37,120 nucleotides of DNA from Ktedonobacteraceae bacterium (GCA_014896635.1 JADBKA010000014.1:1-37120); one strand, 5' to 3'; shown: positions 7,553 through 15,278, counted from the first letter of the stretch. The notes: generated by a model from the sequence alone, not told the origin. A program made the numbers and translations.

Positions 7553-9136
7553 CTACTGTCTGGACTGCGCTCGGCGGCCCTCAATCGTCAGACCCGCGCA
7601 CAGGGCGCTGAGCAGAGCCAGACCTGCACAGATCAGCATAATCAAGCGAAAACCAGAGACAAACGCTTCACCTATGGCTTTTTTAAGCGTCGCCTGTGTC
7701 GCCGGGTCCGTAGCCGGAAGTTGGATGGCCGCTAATCTGACGTACTGCGCCTCAATGCTGTGCTGCACAGAGGGCGGAAGATGCAGCAGCATCAGGTGAC
7801 TCTCCAGGTTCTGCGTAAAAATCGTCGCCATGACGATGCCCAGCACCGCGATAGCAAGCAGTCCGGCCACGCGGGCAACGGCGTTATTGATGCCGGAAGC
7901 CGTACCTGCATGGTGCTGCTCCACCGCTCCCATGACTGTCGTGGTTAACGGCGCAACGGTGATTGTCATGCCCAGACCCAGCACCAGGGCCGCCGGAAAG
8001 AAGGTTGTCCAGTAACTGCCGCCGATGCCAGGGACTGCGAACAATGCATAGCCAATAGCCGCAACAGTCGGACCAACCACCAGCGGCAGCCTGGCCCCAT
8101 AGCGTTTCACCAGCCCGCCGGCCCAGCGCGAGAGCAGAAACAGAATCAGAATGAGAGGCACCAGCGCTGCGCCGGCTGCCGTCGCAGAATAGCCCTGTAC
8201 CTGAATCAAGTTAAAGGGCAGGAAAAAGGTCATAGCGCCCAGGGCGCTGTACAGAAAAAGCGTCAGACCATTCGTGCCGCTGAAGGCGCGCAAACGAAAC
8301 AGTGCGAGTGGCACCATCGGCGCCTGCACGCGACTCTCCACAATCACAAAGGCAATCGCTGCGAGCACGCTGCCTCCCAGGCAGGCTAACACAAGAGGCT
8401 GACCAAAACCCACATAGCCGGCCTGAATCAATCCGTAGACCAGTGTCCCCAGGGCAAAAGTCGCCAGGGCCGCTCCCTGCCAGTCAAGCCCGCCACGTTG
8501 TTTCTCATCTCTGCTCTCCGGCACACGCCAGAAGAGCACTGCCAGCACAATGACCGCCAGCGGCACATTGATGAAAAACACCCAGCGCCAGGAAGCGTAC
8601 TGTACCAGCCAGCCACCAATCACCGGACCAGCAACCGACGTAATCGCGGTAAAGCCGGACCAGGTGCCGATTGCCCGCCCTCGCTGCTCTTCGCTAAACG
8701 AGGCACTGATGATCGCCAGGCTGCCCGGCACCAGCAGAGCGCCTCCTATCCCCTGCAAGGCGCGCGCTACAATCAATTGCAAAACGCTCGGCGAGAGGCC
8801 GCACCATAGCGAGGCAAGCGTAAAACAAACAATGCCGATGGCGAAAATACGTCGCCGGCCCAGGCGATCACCCAGTGCTCCCCCCACCAGAATCAGTGCG
8901 GAGAGAAAAAGCAGGTACGCCTCGACGACCCACTGTGCCTCTGTAGCCGTCGCTTTCAGATCCTGCTGCATGACTGGCAGCGCGACGTTGACAACTGAGC
9001 CATCAATAAATGCCATGCTTGAGCAGAGAATCGTCGCCACCAGTACCCATGTTCCGACACGGCGCGGACACGGCGCAACGCCGGGTGCAGATTCTATCAC
9101 TCCTTCGTTGCACGGAGCTTTGCCAAAGTTTACCAT
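7553..9136 (-). CDS. MFS multidrug exporter, DHA2 (EmrB/QacA) family
   Basis: A 527-residue protein with about 14 predicted membrane helices, the number typical of the DHA2 proton:drug antiporters. Motifs include D-x-x-VVNVALP in helix 1 (FIDGSVVNVALPVM), the loop 2-3 motif A GDRLGRRRIF, the RALQGIGGALLVPGSLAII block and the antiporter motif C region GFTAITSVAGPVIGGWL. It would export lipophilic drugs or dyes; the substrate cannot be read from sequence. The ribosome site before the ATG at 9136 is too close (GAAGG 1 nt away), so a slightly later start is possible. It converges with the TetR-like gene, 11 bp apart at their 3' ends, and may be its target. Confidence 0.88.
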   Translation of the reverse strand: MVNFGKAPCNEGVIESAPGVAPCPRRVGTWVLVATILCSSMAFIDGSVVNVALPVMQQDLKATATEAQWVVEAYLLFLSALILVGGALGDRLGRRRIFAIGIVCFTLASLWCGLSPSVLQLIVARALQGIGGALLVPGSLAIISASFSEEQRGRAIGTWSGFTAITSVAGPVIGGWLVQYASWRWVFFINVPLAVIVLAVLFWRVPESRDEKQRGGLDWQGAALATFALGTLVYGLIQAGYVGFGQPLVLACLGGSVLAAIAFVIVESRVQAPMVPLALFRLRAFSGTNGLTLFLYSALGAMTFFLPFNLIQVQGYSATAAGAALVPLILILFLLSRWAGGLVKRYGARLPLVVGPTVAAIGYALFAVPGIGGSYWTTFFPAALVLGLGMTITVAPLTTTVMGAVEQHHAGTASGINNAVARVAGLLAIAVLGIVMATIFTQNLESHLMLLHLPPSVQHSIEAQYVRLAAIQLPATDPATQATLKKAIGEAFVSGFRLIMLICAGLALLSALCAGLTIEGRRAQSRQ

Positions 9137-9207
9137 GCCTTCACTATGTCACGCGCCGCATCGTTTTGCAAACCTCACCCCCCATCAAATCAGCACAGGC
9201 GACTCCA

Positions 9208-10515
9208 TTACCCCTCCTCCTGCACCAGCAGATCCTGGAGACGCCGCGCATGTACGATAAAGGATTGCGCGTCAAGCTCTACATCGTCATAGGTAAGCGT
9301 CTGACCACGTGCAACAGGACGCAGCACACGCGCACGGCTGGAAACTCCCAGCGGGAGCATTCTCCCGGCTCTGGCGACGTCGGCCCGCTCGATGTTGCCA
9401 TAGACTGTTGTCCCTCCCAGTCCGTCCAGCACCTCTCCGGCCTGCAAGTCTCGCTTGGCAACAGTCGTCGTCTCTGCCACAGGCAGCCCCTGAGGCGCCA
9501 GCGTGGCCTGGTGATAGATGACCGCCTGCGCAACGGAGCGCGGCGTCTCAAGATTCGCCAGATGGTACGGTCGATACAGTGTCCAGTAAGGGCCATCGCC
9601 CAGGCGTAAATAACGCAGATCCTTGATCACTTTCGGCTGTTGCGTGGTAATAACGAGGAAGACGCCGGGTGCTACGTTCCCTAGTGCGTAGTCAACGACG
9701 CCTTTCTTGCTCAAAATGCCGCCATCCTCGCGCAGGCAAAATATCTGTGCCAGCGTCTCAGGGCTGGCATGCGGACCATGCATGCCGCTCACATCAGGCA
9801 CCAGTCCGGTCGCGTTGGCAACAGCAGTCATCTCGACCATCGTCTTGGTGCCATCGACGAACGAGGTCAGCATCCTGGCGCTCATCTCCTGCTGCCGCGC
9901 CTTCTCAGCCATCTGCTCTGGCGTGGCACTGCGATCAAGGGGATTGTTCTTCCCCTTGCCAGCAGCGACGATCTCAAATCCCAGTGAGCGCGCAAAATCG
10001 TAGAGTTCCAGGATCGCACCCGGCTCATCGCCGGCAGCGGTCGTATATACTACATCAGCAGCATCGGCCATACGCTTGAGCAGATAACCGATGGTCGCAT
10101 CCGTCTCTACATTGAGCATAATGACGTGGCGCTTTGCCAGAATCGAGCGATAAGCAACCAGCGCGCCAATTGCGGGTATGCCTGTCGCTTCCACAACAGC
10201 ATCTACCGCAGCGATCTGCGGAACCAGCGTGGCGTTGGCCGTCACGACACGCTTGCCCGCCTGCACCGCTGCGTTCGCCTGCTCACAGGTTGCATCTACG
10301 GGCAAGACAACAATATCGTCTTCAGCAATGCCGGTGGCACGGAATGCCGCCGCCGCGCGCTCGATAACAATATCGGCGGCGGCCACGACCTCCATGCCCT
10401 GCATCTGCCCGACCTGCGCAATCAGGCCAGCTCCCATCTGCCCGACTCCTACCAGCCCCACCCGAATCGGGCGATGCTCACGCTGGCGCTGCTCAAGTTC
10501 TGCTAGCAGATTCAT
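9208..10515 (-). CDS. Rossmann-fold oxidoreductase with C-terminal SAF domain (COG4091; DXR-like/DRL family)
   Basis: A 435-residue protein of the 'homoserine dehydrogenase-like' COG4091 family. The N-terminal Rossmann motif is VGLVGVGQMGAGL (about 19-31), the middle has AAGDEPGAILELYDFARSLG and GKGKNNPLD, and the SAF domain starts at about 350 (RDLQAGEVLDGLGG). Brucella DRL/DXR-II, a member of this family, converts DXP to MEP with NADPH. Other members have unknown or different substrates, so this assignment is only possible. It is the last gene of the glucitol-type PTS operon, whose first gene is an IspD homologue that uses MEP. Its start overlaps the EIIA stop (ATGA). A polyol-phosphate dehydrogenase role is the main alternative. 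Confidence 0.75.
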   Translation of the reverse strand: MNLLAELEQRQREHRPIRVGLVGVGQMGAGLIAQVGQMQGMEVVAAADIVIERAAAAFRATGIAEDDIVVLPVDATCEQANAAVQAGKRVVTANATLVPQIAAVDAVVEATGIPAIGALVAYRSILAKRHVIMLNVETDATIGYLLKRMADAADVVYTTAAGDEPGAILELYDFARSLGFEIVAAGKGKNNPLDRSATPEQMAEKARQQEMSARMLTSFVDGTKTMVEMTAVANATGLVPDVSGMHGPHASPETLAQIFCLREDGGILSKKGVVDYALGNVAPGVFLVITTQQPKVIKDLRYLRLGDGPYWTLYRPYHLANLETPRSVAQAVIYHQATLAPQGLPVAETTTVAKRDLQAGEVLDGLGGTTVYGNIERADVARAGRMLPLGVSSRARVLRPVARGQTLTYDDVELDAQSFIVHARRLQDLLVQEEG

Positions 10516-10970
10516 TCTCTCTTTCCCTCTAGTCCGAGAAGCTCGAAGATTGTCCCCACCGGGGGAAGGCTGCTCAGCGCAGGCTCTACCGAGATCGTCC
10601 CCGGCAGATTGGCGCTCACAGCGGCGTCAAAATGCACAACCAGGTGTCCCAGTTCCGCGAGATTGGCATTCGCCACCGCCCCTACAGCCGTGATACGATA
10701 GCAGGTGATTTGCAAGCTTTCCTTTTGTGAGGCAGGCGTAATAAACCTGAGCAAATCGCCAGCAGCCAGTTCCGCCATCAAGCGGGCGCCATCATGGATC
10801 AGCGAGACTTCGCGCAGTTCAGCCGGGGCCGTCATGCCAAAGAAAATCAGGATACCATGAGGGAGAAACTCGGCGACGAGCGGCCCTATCTCCCGAATCG
10901 TGGCACGGTATTTTAGCACAGGTTGTCCCCAGGCAAGGCTTATCGCCGCCTGATCGGAATGTGCAACCAT
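10512..10970 (-). CDS. srlB: PTS glucitol/sorbitol-type EIIA component
   Basis: A 152-residue soluble phosphocarrier of the GutA/SrlB family. It shows YRATIREIGP, FFGMTAPAELREVSLIH with H59 at the phospho-histidine position, ITAVGAVANANLAELGH, VHFDAA and LPGTISV. It passes phosphate from HPr to the EIIB protein encoded just upstream. AAGGAG lies before the ATG. It is about 30 residues longer than E. coli SrlB, mostly at the N-terminus and in an insert near 85-90. Confidence 0.92.
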   Translation of the reverse strand: MVAHSDQAAISLAWGQPVLKYRATIREIGPLVAEFLPHGILIFFGMTAPAELREVSLIHDGARLMAELAAGDLLRFITPASQKESLQITCYRITAVGAVANANLAELGHLVVHFDAAVSANLPGTISVEPALSSLPPVGTIFELLGLEGKRE

Positions 10971-10980
10971 GCGATTCTCC

Positions 10981-11355
10981 TTACCCCTCGATCAGTGTAA
11001 TATCCTCCGGTTTGACGCCGGAGACAAAGTTTTTCTCGTTGATAAAATTCATCAGCGGACCCGAAGGGGAACTCGGCTTCACGTCAATGGTCAGAATCTT
11101 CTTCATCGGATAGACCCCAATGCGGGCAGTTCCCCCACAGTCGATGACCACACAGGCTATCTGCTTCTCAGGAGCTGAGGAGCGGAAGCCATCAAAGGCT
11201 TTCCCGCCTGTCAACTCGGCAATGCGCTGCGCCACAGGATGGATACCACCACCGGTCACACAGTAAATCAGATCTTTGCCAGGCTGCGGCTTCACAATCA
11301 GCGGGCCGCCCCAGCCACCACGCCCTTTAGAAATTTTTACAGCTCGATACGCCAT
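10981..11355 (-). CDS. srlE: PTS glucitol/sorbitol-type EIIB component (free-standing SrlE N-terminal part)
   Basis: A 124-residue protein. AGGAGG sits 6 nt before the ATG at 11355, so I reject a longer frame beginning at 11505. It matches the N-terminal EIIB half of SrlE: KGRGGWGGPLIVKPQPGK, CVTGGGIHPVAQRIAELTG, the active-site segment VIDCGGTARIGVYP (C73) and FVSGVKPEDI. In E. coli this domain is fused to the membrane EIIC2 half. Here that half is a separate gene, transcribed first. It receives phosphate from EIIA and gives it to the incoming polyol. Confidence 0.9.
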   Translation of the reverse strand: MAYRAVKISKGRGGWGGPLIVKPQPGKDLIYCVTGGGIHPVAQRIAELTGGKAFDGFRSSAPEKQIACVVIDCGGTARIGVYPMKKILTIDVKPSSPSGPLMNFINEKNFVSGVKPEDITLIEG

Positions 11356-11529
11356 TGTATGCCTCCTTCTCACGTACTTCGCAATATCGACAGGAGAGTA
11401 GTTTCCTATTCGTTGCTCTCCGTCTATGAAAGCGCCTGCGTCATAGAGAACCTCTCTTTTTGTCCCGCAAGCGCCTTCCTCACCTCTCATGCGGGAACAG
11501 CGCATTCTCTGTCCCCACTCAATAGAGCA

Positions 11530-12075
11530 TTAATGGCCGGCGTACAGGCCAAAACTGGCAAGATAGGCGATCACCACCGCCAGCGGACCCGTGATCAGGC
11601 GCGACATCAAAACGGCAGGCACGCCAATTTCGGTCGTCTCCGGCTCAGCTTCGCCCAGCGCCAGGCCGACAGGGATGAAATCACAGCCCACCTGGGGATT
11701 GATCGCAAAAAGGGCCGGCAGCGCATACTGCGGCGGAATATGGCCCAGTCCAATCTCCACGCCCAGCAGCGTCCCCACCACTTGCGCAATCACCGCACCA
11801 GGACCAAGCAGCGGCGAGAGTACCGGGATCGCGCAGATGATGGCAATGACTAGCAGGCCGATGATGTTAGAAGCCAACGGCGAAAGCGTGTGCGCGATGA
11901 CGTCCCCAATCTTCGTGTAGAGGATGATCCCGATGATCATGCTGATGAAAGCCATGAACGGCAAAATATTACGGATCACCTGCTCAATGGTATCACGTCC
12001 GGCCTGGTAGAGAATACCCACAACGTTTCCTACACTGCGGCCAATAATTTCAAGACCCCGTACTACAACGTGCAT
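11530..12075 (-). CDS. srlE: PTS glucitol/sorbitol-type EIIC2 membrane component (SrlE C-terminal part)
   Basis: A 181-residue membrane protein matching the C-terminal half of SrlE: YQAGRDTIEQVIRNILPFMAF, CAIPVLSPLLGPGAVIAQVVG, IGLGHIPPQYALPALFAINP, CDFIPVGLALGEAEPET and VGVPAVLMSRLITGP-like sequence. AGGAGG precedes the ATG and overlaps the end of the EIIC gene. A 174-bp gap separates it from the EIIB gene, unusual for domains that are normally fused. With SrlA it forms the translocation channel. Confidence 0.9.
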   Translation of the reverse strand: MHVVVRGLEIIGRSVGNVVGILYQAGRDTIEQVIRNILPFMAFISMIIGIILYTKIGDVIAHTLSPLASNIIGLLVIAIICAIPVLSPLLGPGAVIAQVVGTLLGVEIGLGHIPPQYALPALFAINPQVGCDFIPVGLALGEAEPETTEIGVPAVLMSRLITGPLAVVIAYLASFGLYAGH

Positions 12076-12076
12076 G

Positions 12077-12682
12077 CTATGCCTCCTCTCCGCTCGCTAA
12101 AGCGGCTCCAGAACCTTCGGTTTCCATAGCGGCTTCCGCGCTTTCCTGACTCTCTGCACTGGCAACCGGACGTCTTGCCCACATGATGGCAGTAATGCGC
12201 TCGGTCAATAGACCACGAATGAAGATGACCAGCAGGCCCACCAGGAAGTAGCGCACCGCCAGGTCGCCAAGCCCCAGTCCAAGCTTCGAGATGCCAGCCG
12301 CAATGCCGGCCCAGACAAAGATCTCACCAGGGTTGGCATGGGGAAACAAACCCAGAATCGGGTGAACAAAAGAAACTGCCGAGTCGTAAAATGCCGGCTT
12401 TTGCTTCTCAGGCAAGAATCGCCCCATCGTGTAGGCCATCGGATTCGTGAGAAAAAAGACGGCCAGAAACGGTAGGATGAGATAGCGCAAGAAAATATTG
12501 CGACTGCTCACCATCGCTACTTTGTCGATGCGTTCAGGACCGATAAGCCGGACAAGTGCGTTGACGGCTGTCATCAGGACGATAAGAAGAGGGATGATGC
12601 CGGTGACAAGCCCGACAAATTGTTGTCCCCCCTTCTGGAACATGCCGATGAAGCCTTCGGCAATCTGTGCCGCGATCTGCAT
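12077..12682 (-). CDS. srlA: PTS glucitol/sorbitol-type EIIC membrane component
   Basis: A 201-residue homologue of SrlA. Shared sequence includes GFIGMFQKGGQQFVGLVTGI, NPMAYTMGRFLPEKQKPAFYD, the stretch HPILGLFPHANPGEIFVWAG and RYFLVGLLVIFIRGLLTE. Four or so membrane helices are visible. The C-terminal tail (about 175-201) is acidic and Ala/Ser-rich. It pairs with the EIIC2 protein encoded immediately downstream, only 1 bp away. Confidence 0.92.
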   Translation of the reverse strand: MQIAAQIAEGFIGMFQKGGQQFVGLVTGIIPLLIVLMTAVNALVRLIGPERIDKVAMVSSRNIFLRYLILPFLAVFFLTNPMAYTMGRFLPEKQKPAFYDSAVSFVHPILGLFPHANPGEIFVWAGIAAGISKLGLGLGDLAVRYFLVGLLVIFIRGLLTERITAIMWARRPVASAESQESAEAAMETEGSGAALASGEEA

Positions 12683-12768
12683 GAGATTACCTCCGTATGA
12701 GTATACTTCCGCTGCTACAGATGAGCAGCTCTACCACAAACTGCTCCTATCTCTGACGAGATGAAGAA

Positions 12769-13167
12769 TCAGGCAGTAGCCGGGACTTTATCAAAAGATG
12801 AGCGGATCGCCTCAGCCGCAGAGCGGGCAGCCGCCAGCACGCCAGCAGGAATCCCTTCAATGGCGGGAACTGAGGGATCGAGCAGCTCATCCAGGGAACG
12901 ACCTTCCAGTTGCGGCACCGGTTTGAGCGTGGCAAAGACGGTAAAACCACGTAATTGCTCGGCTTTGATAATCATGCGTGTTTCAGGATGAGCCACCAGC
13001 GCCACATACGCACGCCCCCGATAGCGGCCACCGGCAAGCCCCGTAGCACAACAGCCAAGCTCCTTGAGAAGCGCAATACGCCTGTAGAAGAGACGCGCCT
13101 GCCGGTACGCCAGCGCAATCTGCACCATCCAGGCCAGCAGCGCGACGACAACGACCTGTTCAATCAT
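12769..13167 (-). CDS. gutM: Glucitol operon activator-like protein GutM
   Basis: A 132-residue protein with one N-terminal membrane helix (about 4-20, VVVALLAWMVQIALAY). The GutM/SrlM signature follows: QARLFYRRIALLKELG, GGRYRGRAYVALVAH, QLRGFTVFATLKPVPQLEG and LDELL. In E. coli, SrlM helps activate the glucitol operon, though its mechanism is unclear. GGGAGG precedes the start. Its place just before the EIIC gene is the usual one for sorbitol-type PTS operons. Confidence 0.88.
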   Translation of the reverse strand: MIEQVVVVALLAWMVQIALAYRQARLFYRRIALLKELGCCATGLAGGRYRGRAYVALVAHPETRMIIKAEQLRGFTVFATLKPVPQLEGRSLDELLDPSVPAIEGIPAGVLAAARSAAEAIRSSFDKVPATA

Positions 13168-13214
13168 ACGTACCTCCCGTTGTACGACAAGAAGACAGCA
13201 CTGAACCTTCTCTG

Positions 13215-13520
13215 TCAGAAACAGACCTCAGCCAGTTCACGAGATAATTCGATGGGTTTATAGATCATGCGCCTGGGCAGACTATAAGCGAAATGAAGAG
13301 GATGTGAGAGCGCTTCGCCCTTGAGGCGCCGCGTGAGCGCAGTCGCACGCCAGGGCAGATCACGGCAATACTGCATGAGCAGTTGTACGGTCGGTTTCTC
13401 TACCGTGTAAGCACAGCGTTCGCACATGATACGCTTAATATACAATGATGCGTAAAAAATTGTATGTGTCGTGGTACGCCCACAAGAGAGGCAATCCAGT
13501 TCTGTTTGACAGGCGATCAT
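13215..13520 (-). CDS. Small four-cysteine zinc-ribbon-like protein
   Basis: A 101-residue protein. GGAGAGG lies 9 nt before the ATG at 13520; an in-frame ATG at 13529 is possible. Two CxxC pairs, C10-x2-C13 and C33-x2-C36, frame a THTIFYASLYIKRIMCERC segment, the layout of a zinc ribbon. The remainder is basic and ends with no recognised domain. Its position between the ispD-like gene and gutM suggests a regulatory or accessory role in the glucitol-type operon. I do not recognise a characterised family with confidence. Confidence 0.65.
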   Translation of the reverse strand: MIACQTELDCLSCGRTTTHTIFYASLYIKRIMCERCAYTVEKPTVQLLMQYCRDLPWRATALTRRLKGEALSHPLHFAYSLPRRMIYKPIELSRELAEVCF

Positions 13521-13621
13521 ACGGGCCATCCTCTCCAATGAGTACCCGGCATAGCCGCCAGTCGCTGACCGACTGACCAGGTGACCGGTAGGCACTGCTC
13601 CGCTACATGAACGGAACGCGC

Positions 13622-14362
13622 TTAAAAACGCCGTTGATGGCTCAGCTTCTCCGCGTGAAACAGATCATGAGCCGTTGTAATTTTGATGTTGGTGAGATCG
13701 CTCTCTACCAGAGCAACAGGACTACCGATGCGCTCCAGAGAAGCGGCAGTGTCAGTACCATAAAACTGGTCGCGCCGCGCCTGATCATAGGCATTGAGCA
13801 GCAGCGACGCCTGAAAAGCCTGAGGAGTCTGAGCTTTCCAGGCCTGTTGCCCTTCAAAACTGCGCTGTATCCTCTGCTCCTCTACCTCCACAACAACCTC
13901 TTCTTCCTGAAGCGGTGTAGCTAAAATAGCGCCTCCCACCTCACGCGCACGCTCAATGAGACGCTGTACTCTCTCCACCGAAATAAAAGGACGCGCCCCA
14001 TCATGGATGAGCACGATTTCCACCTCACTGGCATCAATGGCGGGACGCAATGCATCCAGCGCGCATTGCTCAGAAGCATGGCGGGTTGCTCCACCATGAA
14101 TAACCTGCTGTACTTTGTGACAGTGGGCCGCGCGCGCCAGCTTCGCCAGCGCCTCCTCTTCACCCGCCGCCGCCACCAACAGCACATCATCAACCAGCGG
14201 GCAATGCTCAAACGTTTCTAACGCATAAATGATTACAGGCTTGCCATTAATCGGCAAAAATACTTTGTTGATCGGATGCCCCATGCGCGTGCTCTGTCCC
14301 GCCCCTAGCACGACGGCAACCACTCGCTTCGCCCGGTCCTGTTTTTTCACAACAGTGTTCAC
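13622..14362 (-). CDS. ispD: IspD/TarI-family cytidylyltransferase, probably 2-C-methyl-D-erythritol 4-phosphate type
   Basis: A 246-residue protein starting at GTG 14362. The nucleotide-binding motif is VLGAGQSTRMG (about 18-28) with K33. Further motifs are IHDGARPFIS, KAQTPQAF, TDTAASLE and NIKIT (K227), the IspD active-site set. IspD joins CTP and MEP to give CDP-methylerythritol in the isoprenoid pathway. The related TarI proteins use ribitol 5-phosphate; NKVFLPINGKPV and TPL favour IspD. It is the first gene of a polyol PTS operon, which is an odd setting for a housekeeping enzyme and suggests its substrate is what the PTS delivers. Confidence 0.82.
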   Translation of the reverse strand: MNTVVKKQDRAKRVVAVVLGAGQSTRMGHPINKVFLPINGKPVIIYALETFEHCPLVDDVLLVAAAGEEEALAKLARAAHCHKVQQVIHGGATRHASEQCALDALRPAIDASEVEIVLIHDGARPFISVERVQRLIERAREVGGAILATPLQEEEVVVEVEEQRIQRSFEGQQAWKAQTPQAFQASLLLNAYDQARRDQFYGTDTAASLERIGSPVALVESDLTNIKITTAHDLFHAEKLSHQRRF

Positions 14363-14389
14363 CTTTGTGCATATTCGGTATTTTGTGCA
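14358..14389. promoter_or_regulatory. Two tandem operator-like sites at the ispD-operon transcription start
   Basis: TTCACCTTTGTGCA (14358-14371) and CGGTATTTTGTGCA (14376-14389) share TTTGTGCA and are 18 bp apart. They lie between the -10 box and the start codon of the minus-strand operon, where a bound repressor would block transcription. The same motif occurs at the other promoters of the locus. Confidence 0.55.
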
Positions 14390-14418
14390 AGTATACCCCG
14401 CGTGCTGAGAAATGTCAA
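14390..14418 (-). promoter_or_regulatory. Promoter of the ispD/glucitol-type PTS operon
   Basis: On the minus strand TTGACA (14418-14413), 17 bp, then TATACT (14395-14390): close to the sigma-70 consensus. The expected start near 14383 lies in an operator-like site and about 20 nt before the ispD GTG. Confidence 0.8.
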
Positions 14419-14455
14419 GAGGTGGTGAGGGAATCCGGCAAAATTAATCAGGGGG

Positions 14456-14484
14456 TTGACAATCGGCGAATCGTCAGGTACTAT
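14456..14484 (+). promoter_or_regulatory. Promoter of the galactitol-type PTS operon
   Basis: TTGACA (14456-14461), 17 bp, then TACTAT (14479-14484). The start would be near 14491, immediately before the operator-like pair at 14493-14525. Confidence 0.75.
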
Positions 14485-14492
14485 TGAAACAT

Positions 14493-14525
14493 CGAACAAC
14501 TTTGCACTTAATGCACAAATGTTCA
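14493..14525. promoter_or_regulatory. Inverted pair of operator-like sites downstream of the plus-strand promoter
   Basis: CGAACAACTTTGCA (14493-14506, plus strand) faces TGAACATTTGTGCA (14525-14512, minus strand). The second matches the site at 23686 in 13 of 14 positions. Placement just after the transcription start fits repression by a SorC-type protein from this locus (inference). Confidence 0.55.
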
Positions 14526-14541
14526 CTTAACCGAAAAGGGG

Positions 14542-14698
14542 AGGTCCAGGGGGCGCATGCCCCCTGGCGGGGGTTCGGCGGGTCCCCCCAAAGTGGGGAA
14601 CGTGGTGTCCACCAAACTCCACCATCAATGGCGGGGCTACAAGCCTCTCTTCAGGGGATGGCACTTTCTTAAGTCTACGCCTATTGGGGTTCCCTGGA
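14542..14698 (+). repeat. Intergenic repeat, copy 2
   Basis: It begins AGGTCCAGGGGGCGCATGCC, which folds back on CCCCCTGG, and contains GTCCCCCCAAAGTGGGG. It ends near CTTAAGTCTACGCCTATTGG (from 14669). The copy at 18944 shares both ends in the same order. It lies in the untranslated leader of the galactitol-type operon. Confidence 0.65.
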
Positions 14699-14852
14699 CC
14701 TTTTCCCCAAAAGGTCTGGTGAAAAGCAGTGGAAGAAAGGAGGTTCTTTCTTTTCACATCGCACTTCTGTGCAGGCTCATCTGTACAGACAACAGTATTG
14801 AAGCACAGCCAGCTTCTCCAGACAGGTTTTCCAGAGCAGGAGGTTTATTTGT

Positions 14853-15155
14853 ATGCCTGATCTACGTATTCTTGTAAGTTGTGGCACCGGTATTGCTACT
14901 TCAACACTTGCCGCTGACAAGCTCAAGCGCCTGCTCAAGGCGCGCGGCCTGACCATCACGACGTCCTCGTGTAAAGCAGCCGAAGTCATCAGCAAAGTCT
15001 CAACCTTCCGCCCGCACGTCATTGTTTCTACCACACAGGTTGCCGTAAAGGTTCCCGTAAAGGTCTTCAACGGCCTTCCCTTGCTCAGTGGCGTAGGCGT
15101 CGAGAAGCTCGCCGATGACATTGCGGCTTACCTAAAAACGGTCCCCGCCGGCTAG
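14853..15155 (+). CDS. gatB: PTS galactitol-type EIIB component
   Basis: A 100-residue protein with the P-loop of the lactose/galactitol EIIB fold: ILVSCGTGIATSTLAADKL, where C10 is the phosphorylated cysteine. It then shows VISTTQVAVKVPVKVF and a C-terminal helix. It relays phosphate from the EIIA encoded at 19188 to the substrate bound by EIIC. AGGAGG lies 9 nt before the ATG. It is the first gene of the plus-strand arm. Confidence 0.9.
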   Translation: MPDLRILVSCGTGIATSTLAADKLKRLLKARGLTITTSSCKAAEVISKVSTFRPHVIVSTTQVAVKVPVKVFNGLPLLSGVGVEKLADDIAAYLKTVPAG

Positions 15156-15197
15156 GGGGAACATCTTACTGATTGCACAAGGCATCTCTATCACATA

Positions 15198-15235
15198 CAT
15201 CCTTACATGCATATATCTCAATGTATGCAAGGATG
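15198..15235 (+). other. Hairpin between the EIIB and EIIC genes
   Basis: CATCCTT (15198-15204) pairs with AAGGATG (15229-15235), and CATGCA with TGTATG inside. A smaller CCCCT/AGGGG hairpin precedes the EIIC ribosome site. No T run follows, so it looks like an mRNA-stability or translation-control element and not a terminator. Confidence 0.45.
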
Positions 15236-15278
15236 AGGGTAGTTTTTGCCCCTGAGACAGGGGAAGGAGGACAACGCC

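Larger units (their letters stand above)
14363..14852. other. 490-bp divergent intergenic region of the PTS locus
   Basis: It contains a promoter facing each way (14390-14418 minus, 14456-14484 plus), four operator-like sites (14358-14525), a copy of the intergenic repeat (14542-14698) and a GACCTTTT/AAAAGGTC hairpin (14697-14716). A weaker operator-like match, CGCACTTCTGTGCA, is at 14760-14773. The plus-strand transcript would carry an untranslated leader of about 360 nt before the EIIB gene. Confidence 0.6.

Noticed and set aside
11356..11505. Longer start for the EIIB gene at 11505
   Set aside because: The extra 50 residues do not match SrlE, and a strong AGGAGG site precedes the ATG at 11355.
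13622..14362. Ordinary housekeeping ispD next to the PTS locus by chance
   Set aside because: It has the operator-controlled promoter and leads a same-strand operon with PTS genes, so I treat it as part of the locus, although chance linkage is not excluded.
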